Positions 47,587 through 60,099 are shown, counted from the first letter of the stretch. The stretch: DNA of 64,000 nt from Elgaria multicarinata webbii (GCF_023053635.1 NC_086178.1:96704226-96768225), one strand, 5' to 3'. Made by a program: numbers and translations. Notes: a model not told the origin generated them from the letters alone.

Positions 47587-47971
47587 AACTAATCTCATCT
47601 GAAAGGAGTTCAAGACACCCAAACTAATCCTTTTCTGTTCCTCTGTCACTCTGATGAGATGATGTATTGTGGAGGGATTGTGGGGAGTGAACAGTATATT
47701 TTGTATGAACACATTTTAAGAAAAAACATTGGTTCTTTGAAGGGCAGGGTATTTACCAAAAGATGAAAGTGCCAGCCCTTGCTCTGGCTCTACATCTCCA
47801 ACAAATAGTGCCCCTTCTGTTATCAATTGTGCTGCTCTATGCGAGATGTGTGTGAGAAAAAAATATTGTACAGCCCTTGTATTTGGTAAGGATATAGAAC
47901 AGCTATCCTGCTGGGACATACTTACTTGCAATGATGGGAGTTGTAGTCCAACACCTTTGGAGGGCACCACG

Positions 47972-48279
47972 TTTATTTATTTATTTATTTATTTATTACA
48001 TTTTTATACCGCCCAATAGCCGAAGCTCTCTGGGCGGTTCACAAAAATTAAAATCATCATAAAACAACCAACAAGTTAAAAATACAAATACAAAATACAA
48101 TATAAAAAGCACAACCAGGATAAAACCACGCAGCAAAATTGATATAAGGTTAAAATACAGAGTTAAAACAGTATAATTTAAATTTAAGTTAAAATTAAGT
48201 GTTAAAATACTGAGTGAATAAAAAGGTCTTCAGCTGGCGACGAAAGGAGTACAGTGTAGGCGCCAGGCGGACCTCTTCC
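47972..48279 (-). mobile_element. LINE 3'-end insertion in the right arm
   Basis: About 308 bp inserted inside a family E segment (ggcaccacg / ttggggaaggg). It begins with (ttta)n, then tataccgcccaatagccgaa, and contains long A-rich 3' UTR sequence to ggcggacctcttccg. On the minus strand it is the end of a LINE with an (aaat)n tail. Confidence 0.75.
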
Positions 48280-48664
48280 GTTGGGGAAGGGCTGCACTAA
48301 ACAAAAAAAAGAGAAGTAGGTAGCCTGTCCATCCTGTCCTCATGGTTTCTATCTGCTTTGGGAGAATGAGAATTTCATTGGCACTTTCTGCCTCCTTAGG
48401 GAGGATGTGGCGTTATAGGCCTGTGAGCCTTAACTCCCAATTTCCCTGCTTTTTGGAATTTGGTTGAAATCTGTAGAGCCTTTAACGTTGTTTTGTAAAT
48501 CGTAGGTTTTTTGTTTATTGAATAATAATTAACCATGCACAAATCCATGAATGCTACTATTCTGTCTAATAGAATAACCCAGAGGTTCCAAAGCTGACAT
48601 CCCTGTCTGATTCCTCTCTCAAGTAACTCTGCCTCGATCCAATCGGAGAGGCAGGTAAGAAATA

Positions 48665-48666
<2 letters not shown>

Positions 48667-48711
<45 letters not shown>
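48667..48711. repeat. (ATT)n microsatellite
   Basis: About 15 uninterrupted tta/att units. Confidence 0.95.
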
Positions 48712-48712
<1 letters not shown>

Positions 48713-49480
48713 CTCACACATACCCTGCTGCTGCTGCCAAATAGCCCATTAGCTCTTGGAAATGAATATAAAATTCTAACCAAATTCAAAAATTCTAAAG
48801 GAAAGCCAAATTTAGTCAAAAGTAGGAAAAATAATTTGTCAATACATTTTATCAAGGGCCCTTTGAGCATCCCAAGAGACAAAGAGGGCCTGACCTGTTC
48901 TGTCACTGTTTAAAGCAACCAGATCTATGACTAATCTAAGATTGTCAACCCCATGTTTGATAAATCCCACCTGATCTTTTTGAATCAATGTTGTAATAAT
49001 AATTTGAAGTCTATCAGCTAAAATAGCCTTTAATATCTCAACATCTACATTAATTAATAAAACAGACTGAAAATTAGTACAATAAGTACGATCTTTGCTG
49101 GGCTTAGGGATCTCAGTGATAAAATGATCATTTAATGAAGAAGGAAGAGAGTCGGATTAAAAAATATGGTTATAGAAACTATATAAATTTTGGAACTAAC
49201 AGCTTAGAAAAAAAATTATAGCATTCAATTGGAAACCCATCCATGCCGGGTGATTTCCCAGTGTCCATAGTTGTAATTGCTTTCATAATTTCCTCCACGT
49301 GCAAGAGTGCTGAAAGAAACTGCCGTTGTCAAGAATCCAAGCACAGGAGATCAAAATGAGAAAACAAAAAGCGTCTGGGTCTTGCTTCAATACTAAACAA
49401 GTCAGAATAAAACTTTAAATCTTGTAAATTTATATATTGACATACCATGTTTCTGTTACAATATCCAAAGCGGATAAGAA
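48712..49480 (-). mobile_element. L1 ORF2 fragment, minus strand
   Basis: On the minus strand the RT region of L1 ORF2 is readable in short pieces: LTKFGFPLEFLNLVRILYSF near 48740-48830, FIKHGVDNLRLVIDLVAL-type sequence near 48900-48960, and IPKPSKDRTYCTNFQ near 49070-49120. Frames are broken by several indels and stops. No tail or target duplication was found. Confidence 0.75.
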
Positions 49481-49960
49481 TCCCTCATGACATTTTTAAA
49501 ACCACAGTAAAACATTTTAAACAGCAGTGGCGTGAGGAATGCATTGTTTAGGAAACCTTCAGGAGATGCATTATAGGCTGTTCAGATACACAAAACTAAT
49601 TTTGCAATAAACATACTGGCTGGGTCCCTGCTGCCACAACTGATACCGTTTATTTTGGGCAGGGACAGGTAGCTTTTTTGGGCCTCAGGGCCCATTTGGC
49701 AATTTGAGAAACTGTCCTGAGCACCATCAAAAAATGGCTATCTCAGGAGGAGTGGCTAGTCACAAAGGAAAATTAACTTGCCAAAAGACTTGAGTATAAA
49801 GCAAAGGTGGGGTCTCCAACACATTAAACAACTTATTTGAACCCAGTTCTCAGCACCAAGAAAAACCTATTTCACAAAACCTATTTCTCTTCCCCCACCC
49901 CTGACCTGCCTGCCAGCTAACCCTTCTTTTTCTCTCTCAGTTTGGATCACCATCCATATG

Positions 49961-50003
<43 letters not shown>

Positions 50004-50318
50004 ATACCCCCCCATCCATCCATTTGTATAACCCTTTGCTTTGAAGTGATCCCAGCTGGTGGTCAGAAAATCTGTTAATTAAAAAAAATTAAGTAGGGGG
50101 GTAGTGTACCTTGGTGGGCACCAAGAAGGTGGGTACGTTGGTGCCCTTGGGTACCATCTTGCCTAGCCTTGATTTTAGGCCTTCAGTCACATAGCATCAA
50201 ATCATAAAAGCTAATACTCTGGTCAGTCACATGATTCTCACTGATGTCACAGAGGAAACATGAGGCGTAACCATGGAAATGCTGCCAGGTTACACTCAAA
50301 CAAAAGCCCCCCCTTAAG
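49481..50318. other. Unassigned, with a (CT)n tract
   Basis: A (ct)n run lies at about 49969-49997. No gene or other repeat was assigned. Confidence 0.4.
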
Positions 50319-50400
50319 GGTGCAACCCTTGCGCATGCTGGCTGGGGGAATGCTGGGAGTTGTAGGACTTTTCTTTGTCTAAACGTGCATAGGATTGCAC
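50319..50400. mobile_element. MITE family F, left arm damaged
   Basis: The right arm atgctgggagttgtaggac to cataggattgcac is good; the left arm survives only as gtgcaaccc and gcatgctggctggggg. Confidence 0.6.
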
Positions 50401-50809
50401 ACTTAGGTATATTTTTAGATGTGAAATTGGATTGAGGAATTAATTGCAGAGCAGGGCAAGTGGGTAAAGCTAAATCACCTGCATTTTGTCTTTAGCTCAA
50501 GAGTGACCCCTAGAGAAGAAGGTCTGCTGGTTGGGTGAATGAAACAGAATATCTGAAAGGCTATCTCTGGCAGGAATTGAAGGACTATCCCAGGCTAATC
50601 CAGATAGAATTGTGAGTAAGTGGTTGGGGTTTTCCCCCCTTGCATTTTGAAAACTGAATGCAAGTTCTTCTCACAGTCATATTTTGTGTACTACCAGCTT
50701 GTCGGTTCCTTTTGTGTAAATATAATGGGTAAGTGAGAGGAATTAAGAGAAAATACATCTCGAAGGGGCTCCGTGGAATTTCAAAGTGTCTTGAGGAATT
50801 GGAACAAAA

Positions 50810-50885
50810 TTATATATACACACACCTGGGAGTAAATCCCGTTGAACTTGGTAGAGCTTTCTTCGGAATAGACATGTACAGGAAG
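50810..50885. mobile_element. Family D palindrome
   Basis: It contains cacctgggagtaaatcccg and cggaatagacatgtacagg around gttgaacttgg. Confidence 0.5.
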
Positions 50886-51221
50886 AATGTGCCATGAATG
50901 CAGTTGGTAACAGGGATCAGAAAATGTGTCACCACCTCCAACAACAGCTGATATAAACATGTCTAATGACTGCAGACACAATTTACATGATATTATCTGC
51001 TAATAGCCACTGAGGGAGAGGGAGGAGCAATTATTTCCTCAGCTCTTTATTGGTGCTGCTGCTGCCCTTTGTCTCTGGTTATCAGCCCTTCACTGGCATC
51101 CTACCTGCATTTTCTTTTCCATGTTAGCTACATTAGCTACAGGACTTCGAGAGGTCCTGTAGCTAGAACAGGCACTGAACCTTGTAATTCCAAGGTTTGC
51201 TTTCCTTGCTGGACTCCTAGG

Positions 51222-51361
51222 CCATCCTTCCCCAACCTAGTGCCCTCCAGATGTATTGGATTACAAACCCCATCATTTCCAGCCAGCATGGCCATTGGCT
51301 GGGAATGATGGGAATTGTCAACCAACATGTCTGGAGGGCATTGGATTGAGGAAAGCTGTTC
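51222..51361. mobile_element. Palindromic MITE family E
   Basis: The left ccttccccaacctagtgccc and the right gagggcattggattgagg are inverted relatives; the centre is a ttccagccagcatggccat / ttggctgggaatgatggga hairpin. Confidence 0.65.
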
Positions 51362-51799
51362 TAGCCAATCAATTAAAAAAAAAGGCTTCCAGAGAATGGA
51401 ATGGTTTTGCATTCCCTCAATACTAAATAGCATTACTGCATGACGTATGCTGCAAATCTGTTCAGTTCTACAAGGAACAATTCCCCCCAGCATGCACATA
51501 CAAAATGGTAATGTTCATGGGAACAAAATTGTTAGGGATATAGTCACCTTCCATACCAGAGCCTTCATGAGCAACTAGGAAGATCACATTGAAGAGGTGA
51601 GGGAGGATGATAGGCTTGGATTCTGCAAAGACTGTAAAAAAGTAGCTGGCCGGCAATTCCAGTACCTATAGTTGCTGCTCCCAACATACTTACACTCACA
51701 CAACCCTTTTGAGTTGGCGATTCAGAGCAGCAGATTTGGTTCTTCAACTACTAGTTGCTGATCCTTATAAAAGAGGAATGAATTAGTGAGAGTTGCCTC

Positions 51800-52120
51800 A
51801 CAGGCCCTGCTCCGTGTCCCCCCTGCTATCTAAAGTAAGGCAGGTGGTGACCGGAGGCAGGACCTTTTCAGTTGTGGCACCCCACTGTTGGAATTCCATT
51901 CTGAGAGAGGCTTGCCTAGTTCCCTCTTTATTTTATTTTCAGCACCGGGGGAAACATTTTTATTAAGCAAGGTCTTTTTAGTTTCAGTTTCTGCTCGATG
52001 GTGGGTTTTTAAATTGCCTGCTTGCCATTAGTTATTGTTCGCTGGGAATTTATTGTATTTTTATTATTTTAGTATGTGTGCTGTTCTCAGACCCATGGTT
52101 GAAGAGTAGCTAGTAAGTAT
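51800..52120 (+). mobile_element. L2/CR1-type LINE 3' end
   Basis: This resembles the last coding and 3' UTR part of an L2 LINE: gtggcaccccactgttggaa, then taagcaaggtctttttagtt, then a T-rich 3' region and a short A-rich end. It is heavily diverged. Confidence 0.5.
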
Positions 52121-52211
52121 TTTAAACAAGCAAACATTAGAGAGGAAGGCAAGAGAGGAAAGTTCCTTGATCCATATATGCCAACCATGATGATTGAATG
52201 GAGGCTTAACT

Positions 52212-52518
52212 CAAGAGTGGGCAACCAGTGGCCCTTGGACCACTGCTGTCTTAATTTCATGTGGCCCTCAGACTAATGTCAAAAGCCCTCTCTCCACATT
52301 TGACCTGTTCAGCCCTCTAGCAAGAGCAGTTACTACCCTCTGTGGCAGCCTGTTGCATGAGAAGAAAGAGGGGGAGAGAGAAAAGGGGGTGGCAGGAAGA
52401 ATGAAGGGGTGACCCACCCGCTTTTGGCTCTAATTCTGCCCACCGCTGACATGTGGTGGCCAACAAATTACCCATGAGGGAAAGTGACCCTTGACAGAAA
52501 AAAGGTTGCCCACCTCTG
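52212..52518. mobile_element. Non-autonomous hAT element, 8-bp target duplication
   Basis: The ends are caagagtgggcaacc and, inverted, cagaggtgggcaacc. The target duplication is gcttaact / gtttaact (52204-52211 and 52519-52526; 7 of 8). No transposase. Confidence 0.8.
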
Positions 52519-52555
52519 GTTTAACTTGAGAACCGTCTCTGCTCACATTATTGAG

Positions 52556-52783
52556 GTCAACCCAGTGGAGGATGGGGGCTCTGATGTCAGTGGGGTGGTG
52601 AATCCGCTCTGGGTTTTAGTCAGAACCTGTCAGAACTCTAAAGGAGCTATCCAAGGTACTGAACCTATTTTGGTGATTGGGTTGAGTGCCTTGGATAGCT
52701 CTTTTAGAGTTCTGGTTCTGACAATCCCAGAGCCGATTCACAGCCTCACTGACATAGGGGCCCCCAGCCTCCACTGGGTCAAC
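52556..52783. mobile_element. Palindromic element, about 105-bp arms
   Basis: The arm gtcaacccagtggaggatgg onward is repeated inverted from ggttgacccagtgg-type sequence at the right. Matching blocks include gatgtcagtg, gtgaatc, gctctggg, tcagaac, agaactctaaa and gagctatccaagg. The centre is around cctattttggtgattggg. It is seen once in the window. Confidence 0.75.
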
Positions 52784-53221
52784 TGTATAGCAGGCACTTT
52801 TGTTCAAAATGGTTCTTCAAAGTAAGATGCTATTGATGCCTACAGGGATTTGCAGATCTTTTTCAGGAAATAGACAGTGGGCTAGCTGTACACTAAATCA
52901 CCTTCAACCTTTCATTGAATGAGACAGTAAGCTAGCGTAACCCTTGAGAAATTGTAAGCATTTGCTTTCATATTAAAAAAGAAAGAAAGACAGTGATAGT
53001 GCAAGATGAGTTTTAATCATTGTAAAGGAAGGTTTAAGGTGGTCACTTCTGCTCACCCATCCTAAGCCCTTTGGGTAGGCAGGACTATAAATCCAATAAA
53101 TAAGTACAATAGAGAGCAATGCAGAGTTAGATGCATGTTTTCATTAACATCACCTTGTGTTTAAAATGCAGGATGCAAGCTTTCAAAGAAAACATGATTC
53201 TTCTTAGAGTTGGACGTTAGA

Positions 53222-53540
53222 ATTTATTTATTTATTTAATTTCTATACTGTCCAATAGGCAAAACTCTCTGGGTGAATGACAAATGTTAAAACCATAATG
53301 TACAGCATAAAATAAAAAACCCATGGAAACGTAAAACCGCAATATAAAAGTACAACCAGAATAAAAACGAGCAGCAATGCACAGATTTAAAATACAGATT
53401 TAAAACAGCAGAGCTAAAAGACTAGGATGGTAAAATGCTAAAATACTGCAAAAATGTACAATGTAGGTCCCTGGCAAACCTGGCTTCTTTAGGAAGCTCA
53501 TTTCACAGCCGGGGTGCCACAGCATGAAAGGGCCTTTTCC
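53222..53540 (-). mobile_element. LINE 3' end, minus strand
   Basis: It starts (ttta)n then tctatactgtccaataggc, the complement of the LINE end seen at 47972, followed by the same A-rich 3' UTR layout (gtacaaccagaataaaa, agcagcaatgc). Confidence 0.65.
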
Positions 53541-53662
53541 TTGTAGCCACCCACTTCACTTTCGTTATCCCACATCTGCAGACCTTTTTTGGTCTCAAGA
53601 TGAAGGGAAGAAGTTGGAACAAACATCTGATTAGGGTTGCAAACATCACATGCTGGTAATGA

Positions 53663-53955
53663 TAGGGTGACCCTATTTGGGAAACCCAAAAAGAGGACAC
53701 CCAGTGGGATGGGGTGGGAAAGCAGCTTTCTGGGACCTCTGAAAAGCACATCACACCCCCCACCCCACGTTAAAGGCCCTGATTGGTCCTCCACTGCTCC
53801 AATCGGGGCCTTAAAGACCATGTCAAGAAAGTACGCTTTCCAGGGACTTCGGAATGTGTATCATCCCCCCCACATACCATTAGTGTGGTGAGGGGGAATG
53901 ACATGACTTTCTGGAGGCACCAGAAAGTGTTCTCTCAGGCCCCAATTGGAGGGGA

Positions 53956-54000
<45 letters not shown>

Positions 54001-54386
54001 TTTCTTAACAGCAAGCATAACATACATAAAATACTGATTAAAAACATAGTACACACTGTTAAAAACATCCTAAAAGCATACTAAAAGTATCCTAAAGCAC
54101 ACTAAAATTATGTCATTCCCGCCCCCGCTCTGATTGGGGCCTTTTCTATAACGTCTGGGAATGACGTGTTTTCCCCTTTAAGGTCATGATTGGAGCACTG
54201 GGGGTGGGGGAATGATGCACCTCCAGAAAGTGTGTCATTCCCCCTGCCATGCTAATGGTGGCCTTAAAGGGGAACGTGTGTGTAATTCCAGGACATTATA
54301 GAAAATTACAGAAAATCCCCCCTGACACCTAGGATAGAACAAAATTCAGGACAAATCCAGGGAAATCCTGACAGTTGGTCACCCTA
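53663..54386. mobile_element. DNA element with tagggtgacc ends and internal (TAA)n
   Basis: Inverted ends tagggtgacc (53663-53672 and 54377-54386). The interior repeats aatgatgcacct / tggaggcaccagaaagtg and ggccttaaagg-type words on both strands. A (taa)n run sits at about 53956-54000. No target duplication was seen. Confidence 0.55.
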
Positions 54387-54544
54387 TGTCGAAAGCCTTC
54401 ACATGGCACAAAGGCCCCTTCGGATCAAGTGGACAATGAAAACTATATGTACTCTTTTGAAATATAAAGCACAATGAGCAGGAAGGCATACTTGCATTTC
54501 TGGTACTATTGGAGTCTTACAGTTTGTGAGGTGCAGAAGAATAA

Positions 54545-54745
54545 TTGGAACAATTTTATTTAAAATTGTATTTAAAATGGTTTTATTAATATGTGTGAAT
54601 TGGTTTTATTAAAATTGTTTTTATTTACAATTGTTCATATTTATTTTGATTGTATTCATATGCTTTTACTAGTTTTATGCTGAAAGCTGCCTTGGGAAGA
54701 CTCGGTTTTGTAAGGCAGCTAAGAAATGGATTAAATAAATCCATA
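54545..54745 (+). mobile_element. L2-type LINE 3' end
   Basis: T-rich 3' UTR followed by gctgaaagctgccttgggaa and aaggcagctaagaaatgg, ending attaaataaatc. This is the usual layout of an L2-type terminus. Confidence 0.55.
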
Positions 54746-55267
54746 AAAGTGATATGAACAAAGCTAAATATTAATTTGAAAGTACACTAAATCTCTGGCA
54801 ATTGAAGGCGAATTATCAAATGCTGGCATGGGGTGTGGGCTTAGTACTGTGTCCTTTTCATTACTCTAATGTCCCATAACTCAAAGCAGATATGCGTTGC
54901 TAGCAGCTATGATTCTAGGAAGCTAGTGGTGAAATTGTTAAGAGTGTGAGCTGGGAAGATCAGTTAATTTAAGGAGGTTCACAGAGGGAATGTTTTCACA
55001 TCCCCTCCTATCCCCCTGTAGCCATCTGTGCTCCCCAAAAAGCCTCTCTAGAAGGTTGGGGTGTGTGTGCTCCTGAACAATGTGGGTTGGGGCAAGAAGG
55101 ACTGCTAGGAGGAAGAGGGGATGGGAAATTTTCCTTCCATGAATTTCCTTAAGTCAGTTTATGTTAGGATTCAAGCTAAAGTCACCTTTTCCACAGTCCC
55201 CAGCCTTAGATGTATATTTAGTCACTCATAACAGTAAACAGTCTCATAGGGCTGAGACGGTGTATGA

Positions 55268-55403
55268 CAGCGTTCCCCAACCTGGTGCTTTCCAGTTGTT
55301 TTGGACTCCAACTCCCATCAGGACCAGCCAGCATGGCCAATGGTCAGGAATGCTGGAAGAAGTTGTCCAAAACATCTGAAAGGCACCAGGTTGGGGGAAG
55401 ACT
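55268..55403. mobile_element. Palindromic MITE family E
   Basis: Ends cagcgttccccaacctggtg and caccaggttgggggaagactg; the centre is atcaggaccagccagcatgg / caatggtcaggaatgctgg. It is a well-preserved copy. Confidence 0.75.
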
Positions 55404-55643
55404 GATGTATGTGAAGAGCCCTGCTGGATCAGTCCTTCTAGTCAAGATCAACTTCCTGTTTCCCCAAAGGTCAGCTTGATGCCTCCAGGAAACCCACAAG
55501 TGAGGGCATTGATCCTCCCCCTTGCACTGGGTATTTAAAGATAGACTGCTTCTTAATATAGAGTTTCTGTTCAACTAATACAGCCAATAGCCAGTCATGT
55601 CTTGAAATGCATTGTAGAAATGTTTATGTACTCTTCTATCCAT

Positions 55644-55767
55644 GATAGGCAACCTGGTAGCCTCCAAATGTTTTGGACCACAATTCTTATCAGCCTCAGC
55701 CATCATGGCCTATGATCAGGGAGTGTGGGAGTTGTAGTCCAAGACCTCCGGAGGCCATCAGCTAGCC
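55644..55767. mobile_element. Palindromic MITE family E, diverged
   Basis: gataggcaacctggtagcct on the left and ggaggccatcagctagcct on the right, with catggcctatgatcaggg in the centre. Confidence 0.6.
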
Positions 55768-56540
55768 TGAGTTAGATCCTGTTGTCTTAATTACTTTCAT
55801 GTGTAATTAAAGTGATGAAGACATACAAGGTGGGAATAAGCAATTCCGCTCTGGAGACTGACAGCCTGCCATTGTTGGCTCAAAAATAAGCATGTTGGTA
55901 TCTGCTTTGTGGAGAGATGACCGGTAATTACAAGCCATGGCAAACTGCAGAATGCTTCAAACTCCAAAACTATTGACAAGCTGATCCCTCATATCAGTGT
56001 GAAGGCTGATGGTGGTGGCTATGACAGGCTATAGTTTTAACAGACAAAAAAGAATGGTGAACCTAAATGTGAGATGTAAAGAGAGGCTTGTGTAGGCATG
56101 CTAAACAAATATTGTTGTGTGTTGCTCTCTCTAACACATGCACACTGAGAGCCAAACGAAATGTTCTCTTAATCACACATAGTGTAGCTATGCATGATAG
56201 TTTTACTTACTCCTGTGTAAGCATATGCATCCCAGATTTGGATCAGGACCATGGTGTCTTGTGGGGGAGAACCTCCCCCCATTTCCCCCCCAAATTCCAC
56301 ACACCTCATGTAGGGGGTAGAAAAAGGGAAAAAGTCTTAACTGACTCCAGTGGGTACATTTATCTTTTCTTTAACCCACCCCAATGTGGGGTGGGTGGAA
56401 TTTGGAAGGTGGGATGGGGAGAAGTTTTAAATTCCCCCTTTTTGGGTACCATGGTCCAAATCTAAATCAGGTCTATGTGCATTTACACAATAGTATGTAA
56501 GCTATTTTATGTGTGATTGGAACAACATTTAGTTTGACCC
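55768..56540. other. Unassigned
   Basis: Nothing was recognised beyond a weak inverted pair around 56250-56420 (gggggagaacctcccccc region and ccaccccaatgtggggtggg). Confidence 0.35.
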
Positions 56541-56609
56541 TTAGGGTGGAATAATAATAATAATAAATAATAATAATAATAAAAAAATTGTTGTTATTTA
56601 TTACCTGCC

Positions 56610-56925
56610 TAATAAAGGATACAGGAGGACAGGGCTCCTGTATCCTTAACAGTTGCATAGAAAAGGGAATTTCAGCAGGTGTCATTTGTATATATGGAGA
56701 ACCTGGTGAAATTCCTTCTTCGTCACAACAGCGAAAGCTGCAGGAGCTATACTAGAGTGACCAGATTTAAAAGAGGGCAGGGCACCTGCAGCTTTAACTG
56801 CTGTGATGAAGAGGAAATTTCCCCAGATTCCCCCGTATATACAAATGACACTTGCTGAAATTTCCTTTTCAATACAACCATTAAAGATACAGGAGCCCTG
56901 TCCTCCTTTTCATATGGTCGCCCTA
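56610..56925. mobile_element. hAT-type MITE, relative of 1972-2262, left end damaged
   Basis: The interior follows the 1972 element: tttcagcaggtgtcatttgt, ggagaacctggtgaaattcc, aaagctgcagg and the right end catatggtcgcccta. The left terminal repeat is replaced by short (taa)n sequence at 56551-56590. Confidence 0.7.
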
Positions 56926-56948
56926 TCAGAAACAAGTGTGCCATTAAT

Positions 56949-57120
56949 TAGGGTGACCCTATGAAAAGGAGGACAGGGCTCCTGTATCTTTAACAGTTGT
57001 ATAGAAAAGGGAATTTCAGCAGGTGTCATTTGTATGCATGCAGCACCTGCTGGAATTCTCTCTTCATCACAACATTTAAAGATACAGGAGCCCTGCCCTC
57101 CTTTTCATATTTTCACCCTA
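56949..57120. mobile_element. hAT-type MITE, shortened relative of 1972-2262
   Basis: Ends tagggtgaccctatgaaaag and ttttcatattttcaccctat. It keeps gacagggctcctgtatcttt and its complement but lacks the middle of the longer copies. It lies 23 bp from the preceding copy. Confidence 0.75.
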
Positions 57121-57299
57121 TATAAACAGCTTGTTTAGAGAAGCCCTTAGAGGCTGGCTGGGGGACACACAACAAAATAAAAATAGATAGTAGTGCAGAG
57201 GAGAATTAGCAGGTAGGGAAAATTTAAATACCCCCCATCCCAGCCATTCGCTTTCCTATGGATTGAGAGTGCAAGATGGGTGAGCATCCAAGATGAACA

Positions 57300-57425
57300 C
57301 AAAAAAGGGGGGAAAAGTCTCAGGATGCTGTGGACGAATTTATTGTGGAAAAGCTTGACATACTTTGGCCTCTTGCTTTTTATTAGGCCTTCCTCAAGGG
57401 GCTGTTACAATACATAAATAAAATA
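57300..57425 (-). repeat. Interspersed repeat tail, minus strand (family not assigned)
   Basis: On the minus strand it reads agccccttgaggaaggcc, then agtatgtcaagcttttcc, then acaataaattcgtcc. It has the same plan as the tails at 3970 and 37395. Confidence 0.45.
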
Positions 57426-60099
57426 CAAATGAGGCGACACAGAGCTAAAGAGAATTACAATTAGAAAAGCACATTGCAAGTGCAGGCTGTGCATATCTGT
57501 AAACAATAAAACAATTTCAATGCTACATATAAATAGTTCATAGGACACATTGCAAGTAAGGCACATATATATAAATAATATAAAACAGTTTAAATATTAC
57601 ATACTTGTAACAATGTCTGCAAAAATATGGATCGTCAGTGCTACGAGAGAAATATGGAATTGAGTTCACCTCATAAAATAGCAGCCCCACCCTTCGCTTC
57701 CCTTGAATGTGAATTTTTCATTTGAATTGCAGCATTCAGGCCTAAAGTGGTCTATAAATTTCCCATGCCGGTTGGATTAAACATATTCTTATATCTTTCA
57801 GATCTGGGGGAGTTCTGGAGTATATAAGCTATGATTAGCATTCCAGTTTTGGGAAGAACGTTGGCTGCCAGGCTGTGTTGAAAACCTGATGACTCACAAG
57901 CCGGAAAGCCCGTGGGCTGTTTTTTTTAAGTTGGCCATACCATATTAAAGTTTGGGGAGATGAGGGAGAACAGTAAAGGGAAAGTAAGTAGCTGTTTACC
58001 TAGCACTGGAGCTTCATTGAATGTTCACCTGTGTCAAACTCTCCCTCTCTGCAGAAAGCAGCTAGCTTGCCAGAGAAAAGGGTTCTAGTCTAGTCTTCTC
58101 CCTATGATGCTAGTTTTCTATGGGATGGTTTGGACATAACATTAAGAGCTTTATCACGCCTGCGTTATACTGCGCAATCACTACGAATTGCATGCAAAGG
58201 ACTCAGAAGTTTTCCACCTTATAATCTGCTTTGCTTGTGAAGTACTCCCATGCATCCTGCCTTAATTGTGCAATAAAGCAAAAAGGTTCGCCATATTAGC
58301 CCCTACATTTTGAGCGTATCTTCTGAGCCGCCACTGGGGCGCAGGAGCAGGATTTTAAAGAAATGCTGACATCTGCGTAAGCTGTAAAGATAAAGACACC
58401 AAAATTGGCACAGTAATAGATATTAGGGAGAGCTTTAAGCGTACCAAATTTGAATTGAATTGGGTCATCTTTTGATTTTTTATGATTTTTTACATTTCCC
58501 CCCTTTAACTCACTTCCTGGTATGCAAAGGATCGCTGTCGCCCGGTAACAAAAACAACAACAACCGCAAAAGCTTAGCGCTATGGGGATAATCCGAGGGA
58601 AGCAGGTGCATGGGATGAAGCCCAGGATCATAGTTTAGCATTACACAAAGAAACCTAGCCTCCCATCAGGCCTGTGCACTCCCCACTCCTCTGGCACAGT
58701 TATGAAGAGGAATTTGGAAACATTTGCTTCTTTTTACATTAACTGCAGCTTGCTGTGTTGTCCGAGCCAAACAAGCCGCGGTTAATCTTAGCAGAAACAA
58801 GCCAACTTCAATGATGAAAGTGGCTTGTTTCCACTAATCATTGTTAACATTAACTTCAGCTTTAGAATTCAGACCAACAAAACACTAAACTGTGGTTAAT
58901 ACAAAACAGAAGTGGAAGCTTCCAATCTCCTTAAGGGTGCACCAAAAGGGGAAAGGGGAGTGTGCAAACCTAGGAGGAAGGTAAGCTCATTCTCAGAACT
59001 CTAAACCATAGTTTACTGTTACGTTCGAATACAGCATATATGTACCCTTTGCTGCGGGTTTGCCTTGGTATTATTATATGCTATTTTTAGTTATTGTATG
59101 TTGTTTTGTATTTTATGTTTTTAATTTACTCTGTGCATGGCCTGGAGAACTCTATAAGTGTAATAAATACATGTATGCATAGGGAGCTATTTTTAATATG
59201 TGGAAACATTTGATCATGCAACACACACAAACATGCAGAGCTTTCTGAAGTGGTGCAATTCTACAATACTATGTGATTTTATTAATTAATTAATTAGTTA
59301 ATTACATTTCTATAGTGCTCAATAGCTGAAACTATTTTCTGAATGTGTTGTTGCTTGAGAAAAGGAGAGTATAGACTTGGAGGGGAATCTGACTGGGAAG
59401 ATACAGATCTTATGGGTAACTTGTATAGACCGTGGCCTACCCTTTAACATCAGTGTTAGTAGTTCTTCCACCTAAACCTTTAAAAAGTGTTCTATAGCTT
59501 CTCAGTTCCCATTGTCCTAGAACAAAGTCACTCTAATCAACTACCCTTATTCTGCAAAAAACAAAAGTTCTCCTTCGGCTTGTCATGGCCTCCTGCGTAA
59601 AGGCCACTGTCTTTTGGAAATAGTTGCTTGCAAATGATTGCAAACAATGCCTTCCTTTTGCTGTTCTTATGGGGATGTGAAACGGTGATATCATTTCATA
59701 ACTGGGAGTATGATGAATTGTTTCCTTGAAGTTTATGAATCACTTCTTTGGTAGTGACCTCCATAATAGACTCTATACAAAATGCCAAATTCAGAAATCA
59801 CCAGCTACAATTACTCAGAGACAAACACTATTTATGGCTCAGTATTATCAGATAATAATGTGTAAAATCCAAACATTGAAGAGAAATTAAATGACTAGCC
59901 TTTGTTTGGACCACCCATGTTTCATTCTGCCCATCTAATAAACAGATATTTTCAAAAGCCAATTCTTAGGTTTGGTCCAGTCCAGCAGCTCATTCAGTAC
60001 GTTTCTTGAGAGGTTTCCTCATGTAAAGGAAGCCTCTGGGGACCAACTGCACACATCATGCGCAAACAAGACCAGCTTTGCCATTGAGCGCATGCTCTG
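57426..60099. other. Mostly unassigned interval
   Basis: It includes a possible LINE 3' end at about 59040-59180 (T-rich, ending gtgtaataaatac) and a likely DNA element near 58141-58280 (agctttatcacgcctgcg). No gene was seen. Confidence 0.35.

Larger units (their letters stand above)
46720..48520. repeat. Inverted duplication, 1.8 kb overall
   Basis: The outer arms 46720-46912 and 48328-48520 are both 193 bp and differ at only about five positions when one is inverted. Further inside, 46969-47126 and 47908-48327 also match in inverted order (ctacttc, gcagccctt, gtgccctccaaaggtgttgg, attgcaagt, agtatgtccca), once two LINE insertions are set aside. The spacer is about 780 bp. One arm has an extra 56 bp or so (46913-46968). 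Confidence 0.85.

Noticed and set aside
51137-51499. A 120-codon minus-strand frame
   Set aside because: It spans a family E MITE and flanking sequence; part of it is the palindrome itself and no domain is visible.
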